NCBI GenBank assembly: GCA_019633425.1
Contig: WSUB01000048.1
Coordinates: forward strand, 181,397 to 245,396
Length of the DNA: 64,000 nt
Origin: Tulasnella sp. 424
Lineage: Eukaryota; Basidiomycota; Agaricomycetes; Cantharellales; Tulasnellaceae
Direction: 5' to 3'
Shown: one piece after another, positions 60,553 to 64,000 of the stretch
How positions within the stretch are numbered: position 1 is the stretch's first letter
Layout of the letters: each line of letters starts with the position of its first letter
Notes under the pieces: model-generated
Database searches by the model: none
What the model was told of the DNA's origin: nothing
The model's input: only the letters and a program-made list of their open reading frames with translations
Translations under genes and position numbers: made by a program

Positions 60553-62933
60553 TCACGTAGATTCTTCTTGCGTTGATAGTTGACGGACTTCAGCGGCTTG
60601 GTTCGAAGCGCTAGCGGATTTCTGAGTATTTCCGACTTGTTCGAAGACTTCTGCGGCTTCTGTATAAAGGCCAATTGCTTCACTGTAATTGCCCTGATCG
60701 CGGTGCACGTTACCAAGGCCCGACAAAGACAGCGCTCTCCCGTATCTGTCGCCGATGTCGGTGGAGGTGTCTAGGGCTTTGGAGTAGAATGTGATGGCCT
60801 GGCTGTACTCCTTTCGAGACCGATGCACGTGAGCGAGACCCCTCAGGGCGTCGCCTCTTCCTGGCCTATCGCCGATGTCGGTGTAGATTTGGAGGGCGTC
60901 GGTGTAGAATGCGATGGCCTGGTTGTCCTCGTTTCGAACCCGATGCACATCAGCGAGGCCCCAAAGAGCCTGGGCTCTCCCTGCTCTGTCGCCGATGTCG
61001 GTGAATATTTGGAGGGGTTCGGAGTAGAATGTCAGGGCCTGGTTGAGCTCGCCTCGAAGCGCATGCACCACAGCGAGACCCCAAAGAGCAATGGCTCTCC
61101 CTTGCCTGTGGCCGATGTCCGTGCGGATTTGAAGGGCTTCGGAGTAGAATGTCAGGGCCGAGCTGTAATCGCCGCGGTGCCGGTGCAGGTCCGCCAGCTC
61201 AACCAGCGCCGTGGCCATTCCTTTGCTGTCGCCGACCTCTTTGTAGATACCCACAGCCTTGGTGAGGAAGTCTGACGCGTTCACCCAGTCGCCCTGATCC
61301 AGGTACATAGCTCCCAATTGCATCAGAAGCGCTGGAGAGCGAGCTCTAGAAGCTGACGCATCTACGGTCCGTATCGGGTTTGGCTGAATCATAGGCTATA
61401 TCAAACTGTTGTCAATTGCCTGTAATTGACCCCATATCAGCATCACTCACCAGCCAACTGATTGACTTTCGGCAATCCTCAGCAGTCGGTCGCTTCCGGG
61501 GGTCCTCGCTCCAGCACTCAAGTGCGAGGGAACACAGTGCCTTAATCAAGGCCATGCGAGCGTCATCGGTGATAGAAGGAAGATTTCCCGTAACGACCCG
61601 TATTACGACGGCGTTGTCCACCTCGACATCGTGAAACGGAATCGAGTTCGTCATCACCTATTCCGGAGCTCATGTTTGAGACTCGATCGTGATCAGAAGA
61701 TTGGACCTGAACTTTACCTCATACACTACACATCCCAATGCCCAGATATCGGTTGCAAGGGTGGCTTTCTTTTTGTGCAACAGCTCCGGAGCAGCCCAAC
61801 GAAGAGTGAAATGATCACCCTTCAGTGTTAAGGTCATGGTATTGGTTGCACCGCAAAACGCTGGTTCAAGCGATAGGGCTGGTGGCGGTTTGTTTTCAGC
61901 ATGACTTGTCCCCTCGTCCAGATCCTCGGTTGTTTGGCGGCGAGCGGATCCGAAGTCTGTAATTACTGCGCGGTACTTGGAGTTGACCAATATGTTTAGC
62001 TACAAACTCAGAGCGATGTTTGCCAGTGGTTCGATATGATTCTCTCAGAACGTACAGATTTAAGGTCGCCGTGGCGGATGGGGGGTTGTTGGCTATGGAG
62101 GTATTCGACTCCCTCAGCCACGTCAGCAATCTGGAATGCAAAGTGTCAGACGTGAGTCGAATAAAAGTAATTCGGTCGTACCAGCCAGATTCGTTCGGGG
62201 ATCTCCCATTCTGCTGACGCGATGAAGTTCTTCAAGTTTCCGTTCTCCGCCCAGGGAAAGACCAGCCAGACGACTTCCTTGGACAAGTCCTCAACGAATC
62301 CTTCCAGTTTAATGACGTTTTCGTGAGAAAGCCCAACCAGGAATTCGGCTTCCCTGAGGGCCAACTGAACCGAAACACCTTAGCGCTGAAACCACTCCGA
62401 GATTGGTCGGAGCCTTCTTACGCCTAATATCCGCGCTGAGTCGTCTGACACGTTCATTTTCTTTACTGCTACATCCTGTAAGGTTGAATTGATGAGCCGC
62501 TCATCGTCACTGTCAAAGGCCAGGAAGGCAGAGTAGCACCGACCTTGCGCTGCCGAGACGCTTCTCCAGCAGGACCGGGTGAGTCGAGACCCTCCTTTTT
62601 GGTCGGACTTGATTGGCTCGCTCTGTCTTGATCACTGAGGGGAGAGACCAAAAAGGCCCGCGAAACTGTTGCAAAACCTCCATGGAACTCGGGTGCGCCG
62701 TTGACGAATTCGATAGAGGAGGGATCAAGTCGCCGATTCGCAAGCTTGCTGAGTTTAACCCTCTATGAGGAAGAGTAGCTTTGGTGAGTCATTGAAGTTG
62801 TCTGTGAGGCTCGGGAGGGACGTGCCAGCTTAGTGCTCCGCGGGAATCCATCGGAGGAAGTATCGTGGTCCGAATCGGACGGTGAGTCAGGCAACGCGGC
62901 AGGTCCGGCATCGTGATTGTCGTCTTTTGGCAT
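60553..62933 (-). CDS. protein kinase (TKL-like) fused to six TPRs, copy B
   Basis: Eight exons on the minus strand: 62933-62826, 62762-62544, 62475-62422, 62364-62182, 62130-62056, 61999-61718, 61657-61451, 61395-60553; 656 aa. Exon lengths 1-7 equal those of copy A exactly, and the kinase motifs are intact: HGGFATVSRAFL, VAVKK, HGDLKSLNILV, DFGSAR, WAAPELL and CWSEDPRKRPTAEDC. The last exon codes for six TPRs instead of eight, and these are more divergent from each other (for example AVVHALRGELNQALTFYSE). The tail is five residues longer (…QLSTQEEST). The donor of intron 1 has changed from GTATGC to GCACGT, so that intron must be spliced as GC-AG or fail; reading on reaches a stop 21 codons later. 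Otherwise no defect: the kinase gene has been kept open while the neighbouring glucanase copy decayed. Confidence 0.84.
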
Positions 62934-64000
62934 GGGATGTTTCAAGCGAGAAAGGTACTAGATGTCGATAAGAGTCGCCGTTCTCGGGTGGGCCTCTTCG
63001 AGAGTTGGAGGGAGGGGGGAAGCTGATGGAGCAGCTACGAGGGGAGTAGGGGGGAGGGGAATAAAAGGACGGCCACCCGGGAGAGCTTGCATCTCTACCT
63101 GCCCCTCTTCGCAAAGCTGATAATATTGGGCACGTCGAATTGGTGCTGTAATTGGGCGTCTTCAGCCTCTGGAGAATATTCCTTGCAGGTCCAGTTGAGG
63201 TGTTGTCGCGCCACAAGATAAGGGAAGGTGCAGTGCGCCACCACACGCAACCCAAGTCGATTATGCCGTACCGTCAATGCTATTAACGGAGATCCCTCTG
63301 TCCTGGCTCTGTTCGTTAAGCTCTCCAAGAGGGCCCAGTAACCCCGACCTAGCTCCAATTGCAGCGTTTCCATCTGTCCCCCTCGAGGGCCACATCTTTC
63401 ACATCCCACTCAACACACATATCTGATCGATCGAGCGTTGACGACTACACCCTTTCGGGCTGCCTTGGTAGCAGCGTTGGATCGATCACTAGGTCATGTG
63501 AGGGGAAGATATTTACGTGCTATAGGGATCAAGTTACTCTACAAATCTGCTTGGTGGTGGTTGCTTCGATATCATGTCGAGAAAGATGGTTTTCCGTCCT
63601 TGATAGCCCTCCTCAGCACCACACCCGTCGAGGGTATTTTCATCACTCTCTCCTCTACGTCGCCCTCAAATAAGACGAGATTGATCGGCGTGCCCCTTGC
63701 AAAGAAGGGGTCCATGGAAGAAAACGACGGTAAACAGCCGAGGAAGGCGACGTTTTCCGCTTTGGCTCCACCAAACGCGACCCTTCGAGTAGCCGATCGT
63801 CAGTTATCTATGTCGGGCATGGGAACCTGTTGCCATTGCAACGAACCTGAACTCTTCGTCTCTCCCCGTTAGCCAGAGGCCATATTTCCTGGTCTTTGGA
63901 TAGCTGGGACGCCCTTCCAACACCTCGAATACGTCCGTTTCATTGAGGACGAGTCCTCCCAGCCAAATGCTCCCCTTATCAACATATACAATCGCGTGAC
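62934..64000. other. upstream region of kinase-TPR copy B and window edge
   Basis: To 63496 this duplicates the promoter side of copy A. Beyond it, a plus-strand open frame (about 63438-63872) lacks an ATG at its beginning and matches nothing I know; it could be the exon of a gene continuing beyond the window. Confidence 0.4.

Larger units (their letters stand above)
57805..63496. repeat. segmental duplication, unit B
   Basis: Direct copy of 46030-54937, shortened by deletions in the glucanase part, the spacer and two TPR units. Confidence 0.85.

Overview
The window looks like nuclear DNA of a filamentous basidiomycete, most likely an Agaricomycete. The reasons are dense short introns (mostly 50-90 nt, GT(A/R)NGT donors, occasional GC donors), CT-rich leaders after TATA boxes, and families typical of mushrooms: short F-box proteins, a fungal bestrophin-like (UPF0187) channel, DUF2235 hydrolases, WSC/GH71 alpha-1,3-glucanase and TKL-type kinases. 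No rRNA, tRNA, CRISPR array or intact transposon was recognised. All gene models below were spliced by hand from donor/acceptor sites, reading frame and paralogue comparison; there is no transcript evidence.

Layout. 0-5.5 kb: F-box gene 1 (+) and a 3' flank that recurs inverted at 17.15-18.79 kb. 5.5-17 kb: gene-poor, with one convincing small Ser-rich gene at 10.87-11.49 kb. 17.1-25.4 kb: F-box genes 2 and 3 (-) in a direct tandem duplication that also copied the last exon of the neighbouring bestrophin-like gene; a 97-N gap in F-box gene 2 is flanked by an 80-bp repeat that looks like an assembly artefact. 25.2-35.2 kb: single-copy block with the bestrophin-like gene (-, 13 exons including an inferred 3-nt micro-exon), a membrane-anchored coiled-coil gene (+) and a TCERG1/CA150-like WW-FF gene (-). 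35.2-44.2 kb: tandem duplication carrying two intact DUF2235 (Tle1-like) hydrolase genes (-). 45.6-54.9 kb: secreted six-WSC + GH71 glucanase (+) tail-to-tail with a protein kinase-TPR fusion gene (-). 57.8-63.5 kb: a second copy of that block in which the GH71 gene is a pseudogene lacking its catalytic domain, while the kinase-TPR gene remains open with a different number of TPRs (6 instead of 8).

Overall picture: the window is dominated by four segmental duplications (one inverted, three direct), each duplicating accessory genes (F-box, DUF2235 hydrolase, kinase-TPR, WSC-GH71) around a core of housekeeping-like genes (splicing/transcription WW-FF protein, anion channel). The most interesting element is the kinase-TPR pair: it carries tandem 120-bp TPR-coding repeats that resemble one another closely and differ in number between paralogues, a pattern known from fungal STAND/NLR-type nonself-recognition proteins but here attached to a kinase domain.
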